64,000 nucleotides of DNA from Endomychus coccineus (lineage: Eukaryota > Arthropoda > Insecta > Coleoptera > Endomychidae): assembly GCA_958510875.1 (NCBI GenBank), contig OY294067.1:137299726-137363725 (forward strand), in the 5' to 3' direction. Positions within the stretch are counted from its first letter, which is position 1. Each line of letters opens with the position of its first letter. A program made the position numbers and the translations under genes. Positions 12,118 to 22,664 of the stretch are shown in pieces. The notes beneath the pieces were generated by a model. The model made no database searches. It was given only the letters and a program-made list of their open reading frames with translations, and was not told where the DNA came from.

Positions 12118-12902
12118 CTACCGATACTGAGTGAGGACATAATCGAGCAACTGCTCTTTTAAAGAGCCCCATTTTGATTTAACAGTTGCAACGCCCAATA
12201 AACCATCATCCCCAGGGTGTGCAACCGTGATTTGACCGAGTAGCCAATGACTGGGCGGTAAGTTGTTTTGTTTAATTAACACTAAACCGTTAATTTGTAC
12301 GTTGTACATTTCTGCCGTTGCTTCAACGTAGACAACTATTGAAGGGACCATCTTCTCCTGAAGCTTTGAATTAGTTGTTGAAGCAGTATGCCTTGACAAA
12401 TGATTCACTGGGATATCCAACACGCCAGGATCCGGAACTGTGACTATTGGCTTTCCAATTAGGAAGTGTACTGGGGTTAACGGTTGAATAACATTGGTAT
12501 CTATTACTATTGGCATTGGATGAATAGGACGAGATTTTAAGATTCCTTCAATTTGTAAAATAATTGTATTGAATTCTTCATACGTTAATTTGGTGTCAGA
12601 TATTACTCTATATAAATGAAACTTTACGCTTTTTACAGAGGATTCCCATAATCTTCCAAAGTGGGGGAATTTGCTGGTATAAAATGCCAACTGATGTTAT
12701 TGTTAGCACAACTTCTTATTACATCATCTTGTGATTTTTCTAAAAATGCATCCAAAATAGTTAGTTGTTTAGATGCTCCCACGAAATTGGTAGCATTGTC
12801 CGAATATATGTGACCTGGATTACCATCGTCGCAGACATTAAACGATTCGATCGTTGAGTCTGTTATTAATTCTAAATGCTTAGTAGAAAAGCGAATAAAC
12901 AC
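12118..12902 (-). pseudogene. BEL/Pao integrase core and C-terminal domain
   Basis: Minus-strand HLELITDSTIESF and YSDNATNFVGA give the integrase core; the D of YSDN is the second catalytic residue. Then, after a frame change near 12660, FPHFGRLWESSVKSVKFHL supplies the glutamate of the D,D35E triad (the E of WES). The following IEGILKSRPIHP, PLTPVHFLIGKP and the DUF5641-like tail with HWLLGQI are diagnostic of Pao elements. The coding frame ends properly at 12118. The first catalytic Asp region is shortened: in the sequence before YSDN about 20 usual residues are missing. The protein would integrate retroelement cDNA, but the frame break makes it non-functional. Confidence 0.85.
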
Positions 12903-12923
12903 GCAAATATAACCCTTTATTTC

Positions 12924-13412
12924 TTAAAAAAAAGGATTGCATTGGAGTGACACGTGCTTTTTGGGTAATGAATTTATACCTTTGGGATTCCATTTAAAAC
13001 ATTGAATACAATTTCGAGTGACTGTCTTTGCGACAATCATTCCTGATGTTCCATAACACTTCTGGCGTGCAGTGGTCAAGAGCAACTGAGGACCTGCGTG
13101 AAATAACTTCACATGTTCGTTTTCAAAAATTAGTTTTGTCAAAATATGTTTACCTGAGAGAAGAAAGGGGTGTTTAGAATCGAAAGGTAATTCAGCGTGT
13201 CTCAATCCGCCACCAACTCGTAGAATATTGTAATCGTCAAAAAATGGCGATAAGCTTGATAATTTATGTTTCTTGGTGATTGATTTATTGCATTTTAAAA
13301 TATTTATTTCTTCGGAGAAACTTTCAATTTCAGCGATACGTATTAATTGTAAGAAACTATGATTTAGTTCTTGAACTGTAAATTCTCCGTATTGTCGTTG
13401 ATCTTTCTTCAC
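12924..13412 (-). pseudogene. BEL/Pao integrase zinc-binding region
   Basis: The 162-residue frame includes HAELPFDSKHPFLLSGKH, EHVKLFHAGPQLLLTTARQK and CIQCFKWNPKG. This is the H2C2 (HHCC) zinc-binding module of Pao integrases with its preceding conserved linker ('L...HPiiLp..h.it.Li...H....HaG...tL...R..yWi..g....k....C..C'). It ends just before the integrase core, separated by a frameshift around 12910. Confidence 0.85.
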
Positions 13413-13735
13413 CTTACAATTAGATATATATCGTATGCAATATGCAAGAATCCTCTTAATTTTAATTAACCTGGAAAAATGTTTTGGCCGTATTGCAAGC
13501 TATTGTTCTAATTTCCGGTATTGTTTGTAGAGGTTCAAATTTGATGGAATTAAGATGATCATTTGTTGTTGATGATAGCCATGAAAGACCATGCCACCAT
13601 TAATTGGAGTTTTTAATTGTCTGCGGAATTATCCCTATAATTCTCATATTTCTAAATGGAAGTTTTTGTTAAGTGTTGGATCAGATTCATCCTATTCTTT
13701 ACAAATGTCTGTAATGAATAAGGTTCAGTTTTGAT

Positions 13736-14270
13736 TCAACTTAAGACTATTTGTGAATCTGACCATAAATAAACTTCAAAATTGATAGTGAGAGCTTCAG
13801 ACGCCACTTTTAATAATTTGAGACTACTACATAATTCTAAACGAGGGATTGTTAGTACTTTTAGCGGAGCAACCTTGGTTTTAGCACATAATAAATGAAT
13901 ATATAAATTGTTACCGTGATCAATAGATTTAAGATATATGCATGCACCATAGGCATGTTGCGATGCATCACTAAAACCATGAAGCTCAATCTGAACAGGC
14001 TGTTTGCATAATGTATGTGTGCTAATTTGTAGAGGGTTTAGAATAAGGAAGCGCTCACGAAAATGTAGCCATTTGTGTAACAGGTCCGAAGGGACAGAAT
14101 CATCCCAACCTACACCTTTCAACCAAAGTTGTTGGACTTACCATCTTTGCTAAAGCAATGCAGAGGCTCACAAGACCTAAGGGATCAAATAATTTCGATA
14201 TTTCGCTTAGAACATTTAGATTGGTTGGGAAATGGATGAATACTGTACATTAAAGAATCCGGCTTGCTTT
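13736..14270 (-). pseudogene. BEL/Pao RT end and RNase H (Peptidase_A17-type) domain
   Basis: The 5' part reads ISKLFDPLGLVS in one frame, the conserved 'FDPLGL' block that follows Pao reverse transcriptase. After a frame change, GVGWDDSVPSDLLHKW, IELHGFSDASQHAYGACIYL, LTIPRLELCSSLKL and YLWSDSQIVLS follow; these are the RNase H-like blocks of Pao pol with their conserved Asp residues (FSDAS and WSDS). The reverse transcriptase palm upstream is deleted. Confidence 0.85.
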
Positions 14271-14361
14271 ACATTTTTAAAAATCAGTAAATCTAGTTAT
14301 TTTTGGAAATTCATCATCTTTAATTGTATTTTCCCACTCTCGTCTACTTGCCTTATCTAGT

Positions 14362-15118
14362 TTAGAAATCAATATGAATATTAATATTGTATCTCAATGT
14401 TACTTTTAAACTAGACAATGCCCTAATATATTTATAAATACCGTCTATTATATTTCGCAGCCCTTGAGATGACTCTTTAGTTATACCTCCTATATCGAGT
14501 AATGATTTTAAATGATTGCGAACAAATAAACGATTATTATTGTATCGGTGGTATAACAATTGCCAAGCAGTCTCATAATTGTTAGCCGACATCTCCAACG
14601 ATTGAATTAACTTTCTAGCATCGCCCTCTAGAGATGCTTTCAAATAATGGAATTTATGAACGCTAGTTATATTGTCATTCAAATTAATGAAAGACTTGAA
14701 TGTATCTCTAAATTTTAGCCAATCATGATAGTCACCCTTGGATTTGAGTAAATTAATAGTAGAAAGTTTTACATTACTACTTAGTTTGATGAACCATGGC
14801 TTTCATTTTCAGTTTTTGATAACTTTTTTAATAGTAGTTGTGCTTTACCTAGCACCGAAGTATATGATGAGCTAAATTGATTTCGCTCACCATGTTATTC
14901 TTCTAATTCTGATTCGTCACACAAATATTCAATATTGCTTTGCGTTTCATCAACACTACTGTAAATAATTCTACCCTTATCTTCAAATCGTAAAGTGCAT
15001 TTCTTTGTATGTTTTCATTATTATTAACCATTGTTTCAACTGATGATAAAAATGATGTAAAACTTGTTAGTTTGAGTTTAATAGCTCCTCTTTAATTGCA
15101 TTAGTTCATTGGCCATAG
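14362..15118 (-). pseudogene. BEL/Pao gag (DUF1759-type)
   Basis: The start ATGGCC lies at about 15116 on the minus strand (MANELMQLKRSY, then a stop), matching typical Pao gag starts with 'L..LK'. The best preserved part, 14682-14400, has HKFHYLKASLEGDARKLIQS, ETAWQLLYHRYNNN and LKSLLDI, the DUF1759 gag signature. Several stops and frame changes separate the parts. The ATG marks the edge of the giant inverted repeat. Confidence 0.8.
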
Positions 15119-15700
15119 TGAATATATTGTTTTACTACTTCTGCTGTTAATTGAATTATGAATAGTTTATAAAATAATTGTAATGTCAAGGTGAGATAAT
15201 ATAATTTGTAATATGTACCTCTTATCGTAATGGTTTCTTAAATATGTTGTAAATATTAACTTGAATTAAGATATACTGTTTATTGTAACAGCTTCTTAAC
15301 AAAGACAAGTCTAATTGTAAATTGAATTATATATTCTTAAGAAACAAATTGAAGGAATAGTAATTGTACTGAAATGAAGGGAGAGAAAGTTAAAAGGGAC
15401 GCACAATTATCAGGTACTTTACCAGTGAGCCAGTTGTGTAGTGCCTAGTGCGAATGGTGTTATTGTATCATTGAATCGTAATCATAGATAACTCTACTAC
15501 CGTAGAATGAAATGTTCTATGTTAGGTACCGAAACCGCGCCAAGAGCGCTGCGTGAGGATTAGAAGCGTACTAAATGATGGTTTGGAGGGAAATTCGAAG
15601 TTACACAGCACATAAATGCAAATTTTGTTTTCTACAATTTAAGTAGGAAATGAAAGTCGATAGTTTTTACCAACAGTTTTTATTCAACAACAGAGTTAGA

Positions 15701-16040
15701 ACAGAAATATATAAAATATACATATAAATATAATTAAATATCGAGACTAATTACAATGGGTTAAAGCAAAAATACAAAAAACATACATATAAATACAATT
15801 AAATATCGAGACTTATTACAATGAGTTAAAACAAAAATACGAAAAATATACATATAGATACAATTCAATATCGAGACTAATTACAATGGGTTAAAGCAAA
15901 AATACAAAAAATATACATATAAATACAATTAAATATCGAGACTAATCACAATGGGTTAAAACAAAAATACAAAAAATATACATATAAATACAATTGAATA
16001 CAGAGACTAATTAAAACAAAAATACATAAAATATACAAAT
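15701..16040. repeat. 65-bp minisatellite, about 5 copies
   Basis: The unit starts AAATATCGAGACTAATTACA at 15736, 15801, 15866, 15931 and 15996, giving an exact 65-bp period. Copies differ by a few bases, and the last lacks part of the unit. It sits between the transposase stop and the outer TIR of the P-like element. Confidence 0.9.
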
Positions 16041-16187
16041 TCTGTTCTTATCAACTCGCAGTCGTACGCTTCTTTGCCTTTAAATAAATTTCTATAGCCT
16101 GTTGTTATAATGAAGAAAAGTTTGGTGGTAGAATTCTATTATCTTATACTGTTATAATGTTGTTTGCTCCATTAAAATAATTGAATA

Positions 16188-17547
16188 TTACAAGCTGGGA
16201 AAAATATTTAATAACAGAATTCTCCAACAATTTTGAATGTTTTCATCCAATGAAGTTGAATTGAAATTCACTGATACTTTAATAATGTTTGTTATTTTTT
16301 CCAAAATATTTTCAGTGTGGGCAATTTTGCGTAGCATAAATAACATAATATTATAGCACATTACCAAATTTTTCATAAATTCAAAATTGCAGTACTTTAG
16401 CCTTTCAACTTTTTGTCCACCATATTCCCTAGATTTAATTAACAAGTTAAAATCGTCATTTTCCCCTTCTCTTCTTAATACATTGTATTTACAAGCTATA
16501 CAATTATAGGCGATTTTAGTTTTCATTTTTACTATATATCCCGCTACGTATGACAGTGATGCACCTTCCAAAGGTCTTAAAATGTTAAAATGCTTGGGTA
16601 AGTGAAAAGATGGTTCTTCCAAAGTTTCCACTTGTGGTTCACTGATGAATCCCTGTAAGAAATAAGACTATGGATTAAAACTGATAAAAATAATAAAATA
16701 ATTATGATACAATTTTTATAACATATAATGTAAAATACACACCTGAGTAATGAATTGCTGAAGTGTTACAAGTATACCACTTCTGTCTTCTTTACAATTT
16801 GCTCCAACAGAATGCTTCGATACCAAATTATTAACTAGCAAAGATTTATAAAATGGTCCAAATGCTTTACATGTTGGCTTGATAAATCTTTGGCCTCTCT
16901 GCCTAATTCGCCCAAAAAAATTTTCAAGGGGATCTTGATTAATATTTTTTGGTTTTAAGAATCGCAACCCCAAAGATCCTAATTGGTTAGTAAGAAGTAA
17001 AAACCCCTTAATTGTTATTATCCAATTTTTGAAAGTTGGTGGTACTGTTTTTTTCCCATTCTCTTCACAGTACATAGTTTCGATAATTTTGAGTGATTCT
17101 TTCCAATGTGTCATATGTAAATTATTCTTGAAAATAGAGACTCGAGTTCTTAATGGTTTACCCTCTTTGTTCATGGCTGCAAATTCATTTAAACTATCAA
17201 ATAAATTATCCCAAAAACAAAGAAATTCCGCAGTTTCACTGACTCTTCTCTCCATTTTAACTGTTCCATTTGAACCAACTTGTTCTGCAATTTGAAAATT
17301 TAGATATACACTTATTTTATATATGATACAAATTAAACTTACCATTAATTGCCATAAGGTTAATAGTCGATGCAACAGTTCTACTCAAAACTTGAGCACA
17401 TATTGACACCTTCATTTTCTTCACTTTATTAGGAGTTACATGAAACTCAGTCAATTTTGGCATTGCTCTCAAGTATCCACTAACATTATCCAGTTGCCAT
17501 GCCTTTTGTATATCTTCCCATTTTGCTTTTTTTGAAGTTCCGTTTAG
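16188..17547 (-). pseudogene. P-element/THAP9-like transposase, N-terminally truncated, open exons (left copy)
   Basis: Three exons can be placed: 17547-17344 (GTSKKAKWEDIQKAW ... MKVSICAQVLSRTVAST), 17284-16743 and 16652-16188. The introns have good GTAAGT/GCAG and GTGTGT/TTACAG borders. Exon 2 has ETAEFLCFWDNLFDSLN and QDPLENFFGRIRQRGQRF, characteristic of P and THAP9 transposases ('NLFD.LNSR', 'QD.LE.FF..IR..G..N.NPT'). Exon 3 carries LEGASLSYVAGYIV and ends properly. No frame break is visible across the three exons, unlike the right copy. The N-terminal THAP zinc finger and most of the catalytic core are absent, so it cannot be a complete transposase. An acceptor-like AATATTAG precedes exon 1, so an upstream exon was probably deleted. 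Confidence 0.8.
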
Positions 17548-17924
17548 CTAATATTGTAGAAATAGCGTGTATGATAGCAAGCAAAATCCACAAATGAATT
17601 AAACATGGCTACTATTGAACAACAATAACAAACGCATGCGCATTATAATTTCTATTAATTTCGGACGCTTGACGCGCCCTCCCGTATTTTGGTTCCTTCC
17701 ATAAGACATTTCATTCTACGGTAGTGGAGTTATCGTAATTGCATTGATTGTATCATGCACTACTTGTCTGGCTGGTTGTAACTTGACTTGATGGCGTAGG
17801 AATTCTGCTTCTTAAGGGTAGGTACTGTATTTCTTAACTGAAGCCATGAATGTTATAATTGTAATAAATACCTTGATTCTTCTATAATGCGGATCGATGG
17901 ACCAACTATTTTGGCTTGTTATAG

Positions 17925-18137
17925 TGGACTGTAGTTTTAATTGATACACAGCACTAACCTTAAGACCTAGTTATTTAGTGTACTTTCCACAATTATTTAC
18001 AGTTAGAAATATAGATGTTTGTCATTTGGTGACAAGAATACTTATGACCTAAAATGCAACGGAAAGGGTCGTATGCCTGAGTCACAACGCAAGAGGTATA
18101 AATGTACAGTCACATACAAAAATGTTGGTACATAAGC
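17925..18137 (-). repeat. BEL/Pao 1 5' LTR outer part (left arm)
   Basis: It matches the 3' LTR piece at 11745-11965. The LTR begins with TGTACCAACA (minus strand) near 18135. Its inner half continues to the P-like insertion at 17732 and resumes beyond 15488. Confidence 0.75.
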
Positions 18138-18197
18138 TATTATGTTCTTATATCAGGAAATAACAGATGGAAAAGCTTGTATGAGATTCCTTATATC

Positions 18198-18275
18198 GTC
18201 TTCGTACTGAATACGAATAATGACTGATAATAATATATGGAGTTCAAAGACAACATTCGTATTCAGTTCGAAGAC
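18198..18275. repeat. 78-bp inverted repeat beside the LTR
   Basis: GTCTTCGTACTGAATACGAA and the near-complement ending CAGTTCGAAGAC enclose about 36 bases. The same structure is present inverted in the right arm near 18500-18577. It lies in sequence flanking the BEL LTR and may be a tiny MITE or a chance hairpin. Confidence 0.6.
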
Positions 18276-18291
18276 AAACTAGGGATTATAC

Positions 18292-18483
18292 AATTAATTA
18301 TTCAAAATCTCAGGAGGTTGAAAATGTGATAAATATTCTGTTATATTCGAAAACAGAAATATCTGGTTGATAATGAAGATATAAAAATTTTAATTAATAT
18401 TGGTTTTAAAAGCCAAGCGTATATTTTAAACTGTACAACTAAAGAGCAAAAATAATTGTTTTGTTGAATATGAGATGTAAGTC
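18292..18483. repeat. Spacer of the giant palindrome, duplicated inverted at 21654-21850
   Basis: This 192-bp spacer, from AATTAATTATTCAAAATCTC to GAATATGAGATGTAAGTC, reappears in reverse complement immediately after the right arm at 21654-21850, with only a few differences. It encodes nothing recognisable. Confidence 0.85.
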
Positions 18484-18639
18484 GTATAATCCCTAGTTTG
18501 TCTTCGAACTGAATACGAATGTTGTCTTTGAACTCCATATATTATTATCAGTCATTATTCGTATTCAGTACGAAGACGATATAAGGAATCTCATACAAGC
18601 TTTTCCATCTGTTATTTCCTGATATAAGAACATAATAGC

Positions 18640-18852
18640 TTATGTACCAACATTTTTGTATGTGACTGTACATTTATACCTCTTGCGTTGTGACTCAGGC
18701 ATACGACCCTTTCCGTTGCATTTTAGGTCATAAGTATTCTTGTCACCAAATGACAAACATCTATATTTCTAACTGTAAATAATTGTGGAAAGTATACTAA
18801 ATAACTAGGTCTTAAGGTTAGTGCTGTGTATCAGTTAAAACTACAGTCCACT
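18640..18852 (+). repeat. BEL/Pao 5' LTR outer part (right arm, inverted copy)
   Basis: Starts TGTACCAACATTTTTGTATG and matches the left-arm LTR in reverse complement. It continues to the P-like insertion at 19042 and resumes at 21278-21650 with the BEL leader, ending two bases into the second gag codon. Confidence 0.8.
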
Positions 18853-19227
18853 ATAACAAGCCAAAACAGTTGGTCCATCGATCCGCATTATAGAAGAATC
18901 AAGGTATTTATTACAATTATAACATTCATGGCTTCAGTTAAAAAATACAGTACCTACCCTTAAGAAGCAGAATTCCTACGCCATCAAGTCAAGTTACAAC
19001 CAACCAGACAAGTAGTGCACGATACAATCAATGCAATTACGATAACTCCACTACCGTAGAATGAAATGTCTTATGGAAGGAACCAAAATACGGGAGGGCG
19101 CGTCAAGCGTCCGAAATTAATAGAAATTATAATGCGCATGCGTTTGTTATTGTTGTTCAATAGTAGCCATGTTTAATTCATTTGTGGATTTTGCTTGCTA
19201 TCATACACGCTATTTCTACAATATTAG

Positions 19228-20579
19228 CTAAACGGAACTTCAAAAAAAGCAAAATGGGAAGATATACAAAAGGCATGGCAACTGGATAATGTTAGTGGAT
19301 ACTTGAGAGCAATGCCAAAATTGACTGAGTTTCATGTAACTCCTAATAAAGTGTAGAAAATGAAGGTGTCAATATGTGCTCAAGTTTTGAGTAGAACTGT
19401 TGCATCGACTATTAACCTTATGGCAATTAATGGTAAGTTTAATTTGTATCATATATAAAATAAGTGTATATCTAAAGTTTCAAATTGCAGAACAAGTTGG
19501 TTCAAATGGAACAGTTAAAATGGAGAGGAGAGTCAGTGAAACTGCGGAATTTCTTTGTTTTTGGGATAATTTATTTGATAGTTTAAATGGATTTGCAGCC
19601 ATGAACAAAGAGGGTAAACCATTAAGAACTCGAGTCTCTATTTTCAAGAATAATTTACATATGACACATTGGAAAGAATCACTCAAAATTATCGAAACTA
19701 TGTACTGTGAAGAGAATGGGAAAAAAACAGTACCACCAACTTTCAAAAATTGGATAATAACAATTAAGGGGTTTTTACTTCTTACTAACCAATTAGGATC
19801 TTTGGGGTTGCGATTCTTAAAACCAAAAAATATTAATCAAGATCCCCTTGAAAATTTTTTTGGGCGAATTAGGCAGAGAGGCCAAAGATTTATCAAGCCA
19901 ACATGTAAAGCATTTGGACCATTTTATAAATCTTTGCTAGTTAATAATTTGGTATCGAAGCATTCTGTTGGAGCAAATTGTGAAGAAGACAGAAGTGGTA
20001 TACTTGTAACACTTCAGCAATTCATTACTCAGGTGTGTATTTTACATTATATGTTATAAAAATTGTATCATAATTATTTTATTATTTTTATCAGTTTTAA
20101 TCAATAGTCTTATTTCTTACAGGGATTCATCTGTGAACCACAAGTGGAAACTTTGGAAGTACCATCTTTTCACTTACCCAAGCATTTTAACATTTTAAGA
20201 CCTTTGGAAGGTGCATCACTGTCATACGTAGCGGGATATATAGTAAAAATAAAAACTAAAATCGCCTATAATTGTATAGCTTGTAAATACAATGTATTAA
20301 GAAGGGGAAAATTACGATTTTAACTTGTTAATTAAATCTAGGGAATATGGTGGACAAAAAGTTGAAAGGCTAAAGTACTGCAATTTTGAATTTATGAAAA
20401 ATTTGGTAATGTGCTATAATATTATGTTATTTATGCTACGCAAAATTGCCCACACTAAAAATATTTTGGAAAAAATAACAAACATTATTAAAGTATCAGT
20501 GAATTTCAACTTCATTGGATGAAAACATTCAAAATTGTTGGAGAATTCTGTTATTAAATATTTTTCCCGGCTTGTAATA
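19228..20579 (+). pseudogene. P-element/THAP9-like transposase, broken (right copy)
   Basis: It has the same exon plan as the left copy: exon 19228-19432, exon 19491-20032, exon from 20123. Splice borders are conserved. Two lesions distinguish it from the left copy: a stop in exon 1 (HVTPNKV followed by TAG where the left copy has AAG) and a 5-bp deletion near 20306 that shifts the frame of exon 3. A further stop truncates the last exon at 20522. Otherwise the middle exon is nearly identical, including QDPLENFFGRIRQRGQRF. Confidence 0.85.
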
Positions 20580-20734
20580 TTCAATTATTTTAATGGAGCA
20601 AACAACATTATAACAGTATAAGATAATAGAATTCTACCACCAAACTGTTCTTCATTATAACAACAGGCTATAGAAATTTATTTAAAGGCAAAGAAGCGTA
20701 CGACTGCGAGTTGATAAGAACATAATTTGTATAT

Positions 20735-21060
20735 TTTATGTATTTTTGTTTTAATTAGTCTCTGTATTCAATTGTATTTATATGTATATTTTTTGTATTT
20801 TTGTTTTAACCCATTGTGATTAGTCTCGATATTTAATTGTATTTATATGTATATTTTTTGTATTTTTGCTTCAACCCATTGTAATTAGTCTCGATATTTA
20901 ATTGTATCTATATGTATATTTTTCGTATATTTGTTTTAACTCATTGTAATAAGTCTCGATATTTAATTGTATTTGTATGTATGTTTTTTGTATTTTTGCT
21001 TTAACCCATTGTAATTAGTCTCGATATTTAATTATATTTATATGTATATTTTATATATTT
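20735..21060. repeat. 65-bp minisatellite, right-arm copy
   Basis: It is the reverse-complement counterpart of 15701-16040, with the same period and a similar copy number. Individual units differ by single bases from their partners. Confidence 0.85.
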
Positions 21061-21653
21061 CTGTTCTAACTCTGTTGTTGAATAAAAACTATTGGTAAAA
21101 ACTATCGACTTTCATTTCCTACTTAAATTGTAGAAAACAAAATTTGCATTTATGTGCTGTGTAACTTCGAATTTCCCTCCAAACCATCATTTAGTACGCT
21201 TCTAATCCTCACGCAGCGCTCTTGGCGCGGTTTCGGTACCTAACATAGAACATTTCATTCTACGGTAGTAGAGTTATCTATGATTACGATTCAATGATAC
21301 AATAACACCATTCGCACTAGGCACTACACAACTGGCTCACTGGTAAAGTACCTGATAATTGTGCGTCCCTTTTAACTTTCTCTCCCTTCATTTCAGTACA
21401 ATTACTATTCCTTCAATTTGTTTCTTAAGAATATATAATTCAATTTACAATTAGACTTGTCTTTGTTAAGAAGCTGTTACAATAAACAGTATATCTTAAT
21501 TCAAGTTAATATTTACAACATATTTAAGAAACCATTACGATAAGAGGTACATATTACAAATTATATTATCTCACCTTGACATTACAATTATTTTATAAAC
21601 TATTCATAATTCAATTAACAGCAGAAGTAGTAAAACAATATATTCACTATGGC

Positions 21654-21850
21654 GACTTACATCTCATATTCAACAAAACAATTATTTTTGCTCTTTAGTT
21701 GTACAGTTTAAAATATACGCTTGGCTTTTAAAACCAATATTAATTAAAATTTTTATATCTTCATTATCAAGAGGACCAGATATTTCTGTTTTCGAATATA
21801 ACAGAATATTTATCACATTTTCAACCTCCTGAGATTTTGAATAATTAATT
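21654..21850. repeat. Inverted copy of the palindrome spacer
   Basis: It begins GACTTACATCTCATATTC directly after the right arm and is the reverse complement of 18292-18483. Small differences include AAGAGGACCAGA in place of the complement of CTGGTTG. Confidence 0.85.
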
Positions 21851-21886
21851 ATTCAAAATCTCAGGAGGTTGAAAATGTGATAAATA
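21807..21886. repeat. 80-bp perfect palindrome
   Basis: The sequence is perfectly self-complementary about the centre AATAATT|AATTATT (between 21846 and 21847), with no loop. The right half repeats the first 40 or so bases of the spacer in its original orientation, so this is a third, partial copy of the spacer edge. Confidence 0.95.
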
Positions 21887-22479
21887 AGATCTGAGAAATA
21901 TTCAGGAAGGAAACTTCGAGGAATGGATCATTCTGAAACTGGAATTTCACAGTAAGTGATGTGGACGAGCTTAGAATGTTGTAACATTCTAAAATCGCCA
22001 TACCATCAAGTTTCAGGTAATGTTAGTTGTGTCCAACTCGTATGCAGCATAACAACACCATTTTGTTTTGGTTCAGATGATATTTACCAACGGTTAAGCC
22101 TCCTTAAATTTTAAGTTACTTCGAAAAAAATCCTTCTGTCCGTCTGTTTGTCTGTCTGTCTGGATGTCACGCAGTCATACACGATAACTCAAAAACGAAA
22201 AGTTCTAGCATAAATCACATTTTGACAAAAAATCATTTGCTATTCGATGACGAATCCTACAGTGTTTCAGGGAAATCTTGTGATAAACACACCCTTTTCT
22301 GAAGGTTTGGAAAATCGTATCTCCCAAATTATACATTGAATCGATTTAAAACTTCCACAGTAAATTTGAGTTGAATCTGCTTCCACCCAAATTCAAACAC
22401 AATCATTTAACAACAACAACAAAAAAAAACAATTGTTGAAATAAACTTAAACTTACACCGTTCTTTAACAATTCATAGC
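21887..22479. other. No gene; CTGT-rich tract
   Basis: Nothing coding is recognised. A short CTGTCTGT-type tract lies at about 22138-22162, with text typical of dispersed insect repeats after it. Confidence 0.4.
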
Positions 22480-22550
22480 TATATAAAAATTCTCGGGAAA
22501 TAGGTCACCGAATAATATACATTGATCTATTCCCCGAGAATTTTTATATA
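22480..22550. repeat. Hairpin containing PLE terminal-repeat sequence
   Basis: ATATAAAAATTCTCGGGAAA and its near-complement ending in TTTTTATATA flank about 20 bases. The phrase TTCTCGGGAAATAGGTCA is the same as at the edge of the PLE terminal repeats near 25660, 34070 and 42620. Confidence 0.7.
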
Positions 22551-22591
22551 ATTCATACTGGGTCAAGAATCTTTATTACAATTCATAGCAA

Positions 22592-22662
22592 GAGGCGGTG
22601 TGGGCTAATAGTAAGGATATCGCCACCCCTCTCAGCAGACTCGGATTCGATTCCCAGAGCGG
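22592..22662 (+). other. tRNA-like sequence (probable SINE head or tRNA pseudogene)
   Basis: A box A-like GTGGGCTAATAGTAAGG is followed about 30 bases later by the box B-like GGATTCGATTCCC, at tRNA-like spacing. A convincing cloverleaf with a paired acceptor stem is not evident, so I read it as a tRNA-derived SINE head or pseudogene, not a functional tRNA. Confidence 0.4.
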
Positions 22663-22664
22663 AA

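Larger units (their letters stand above)
15488..17732 (-). mobile_element. P-element-like transposon, copy in left arm
   Basis: Terminal inverted repeats of about 28 bp, with core CTACCGTAGAATGAAATG, lie at 15488 and 17732, inside the BEL 5' LTR/leader. The element is about 2.2 kb, shorter than a complete P-type element, and lacks a recognisable THAP DNA-binding domain. Exact ends and target duplication are unclear, because the flanking bases ATAACT/AGTTAT are themselves inverted. Confidence 0.8.
11745..18137 (-). mobile_element. BEL/Pao LTR retrotransposon 1, with nested P-like insertion in its 5' LTR
   Basis: On the minus strand the order is 5' LTR sequence from about 18137, interrupted by a P-like transposon (17732-15488), then 5' leader, gag from about 15118, pol pieces to 12118, and LTR sequence again at 11965-11745. 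The two LTR pieces share about 215 bp beginning TGTACCAACATTTTTGTATG. Internal deletions have removed most of protease and RT. The 5' end from 15112 outward is also the left arm of the giant inverted duplication. Confidence 0.75.
19042..21277 (+). mobile_element. P-element-like transposon, copy in right arm
   Basis: It is the inverted duplicate of 15488-17732 with the same TIRs (CTACCGTAGAATGAAATG at the left; complement at the right). It was almost certainly carried along by duplication of the whole block, because both copies sit at the same LTR position. Confidence 0.8.
15112..21653. repeat. Giant inverted duplication, arms 15112-18291 and 18484-21653
   Basis: Reading inward from 15112 and from 21653 gives nearly the same sequence on opposite strands for about 3.2 kb, with occasional substitutions, a 5-bp deletion and other small indels. 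The duplicated block contains the BEL 5' leader and LTR, the nested P-like transposon, its 65-bp minisatellite and about 150 bp beyond the LTR. Arms are separated by 192 bp (18292-18483). The left outer edge is in the gag start codon, where the left side continues into the rest of BEL while the right side passes into an inverted copy of the spacer. Arm divergence argues against a simple hairpin read artefact, but assembly error is not excluded. Confidence 0.9.

Noticed and set aside
22138..22162. CTGT-type simple repeat as a separate feature
   Set aside because: It is short and imperfect; mentioned only in the description of the surrounding stretch.
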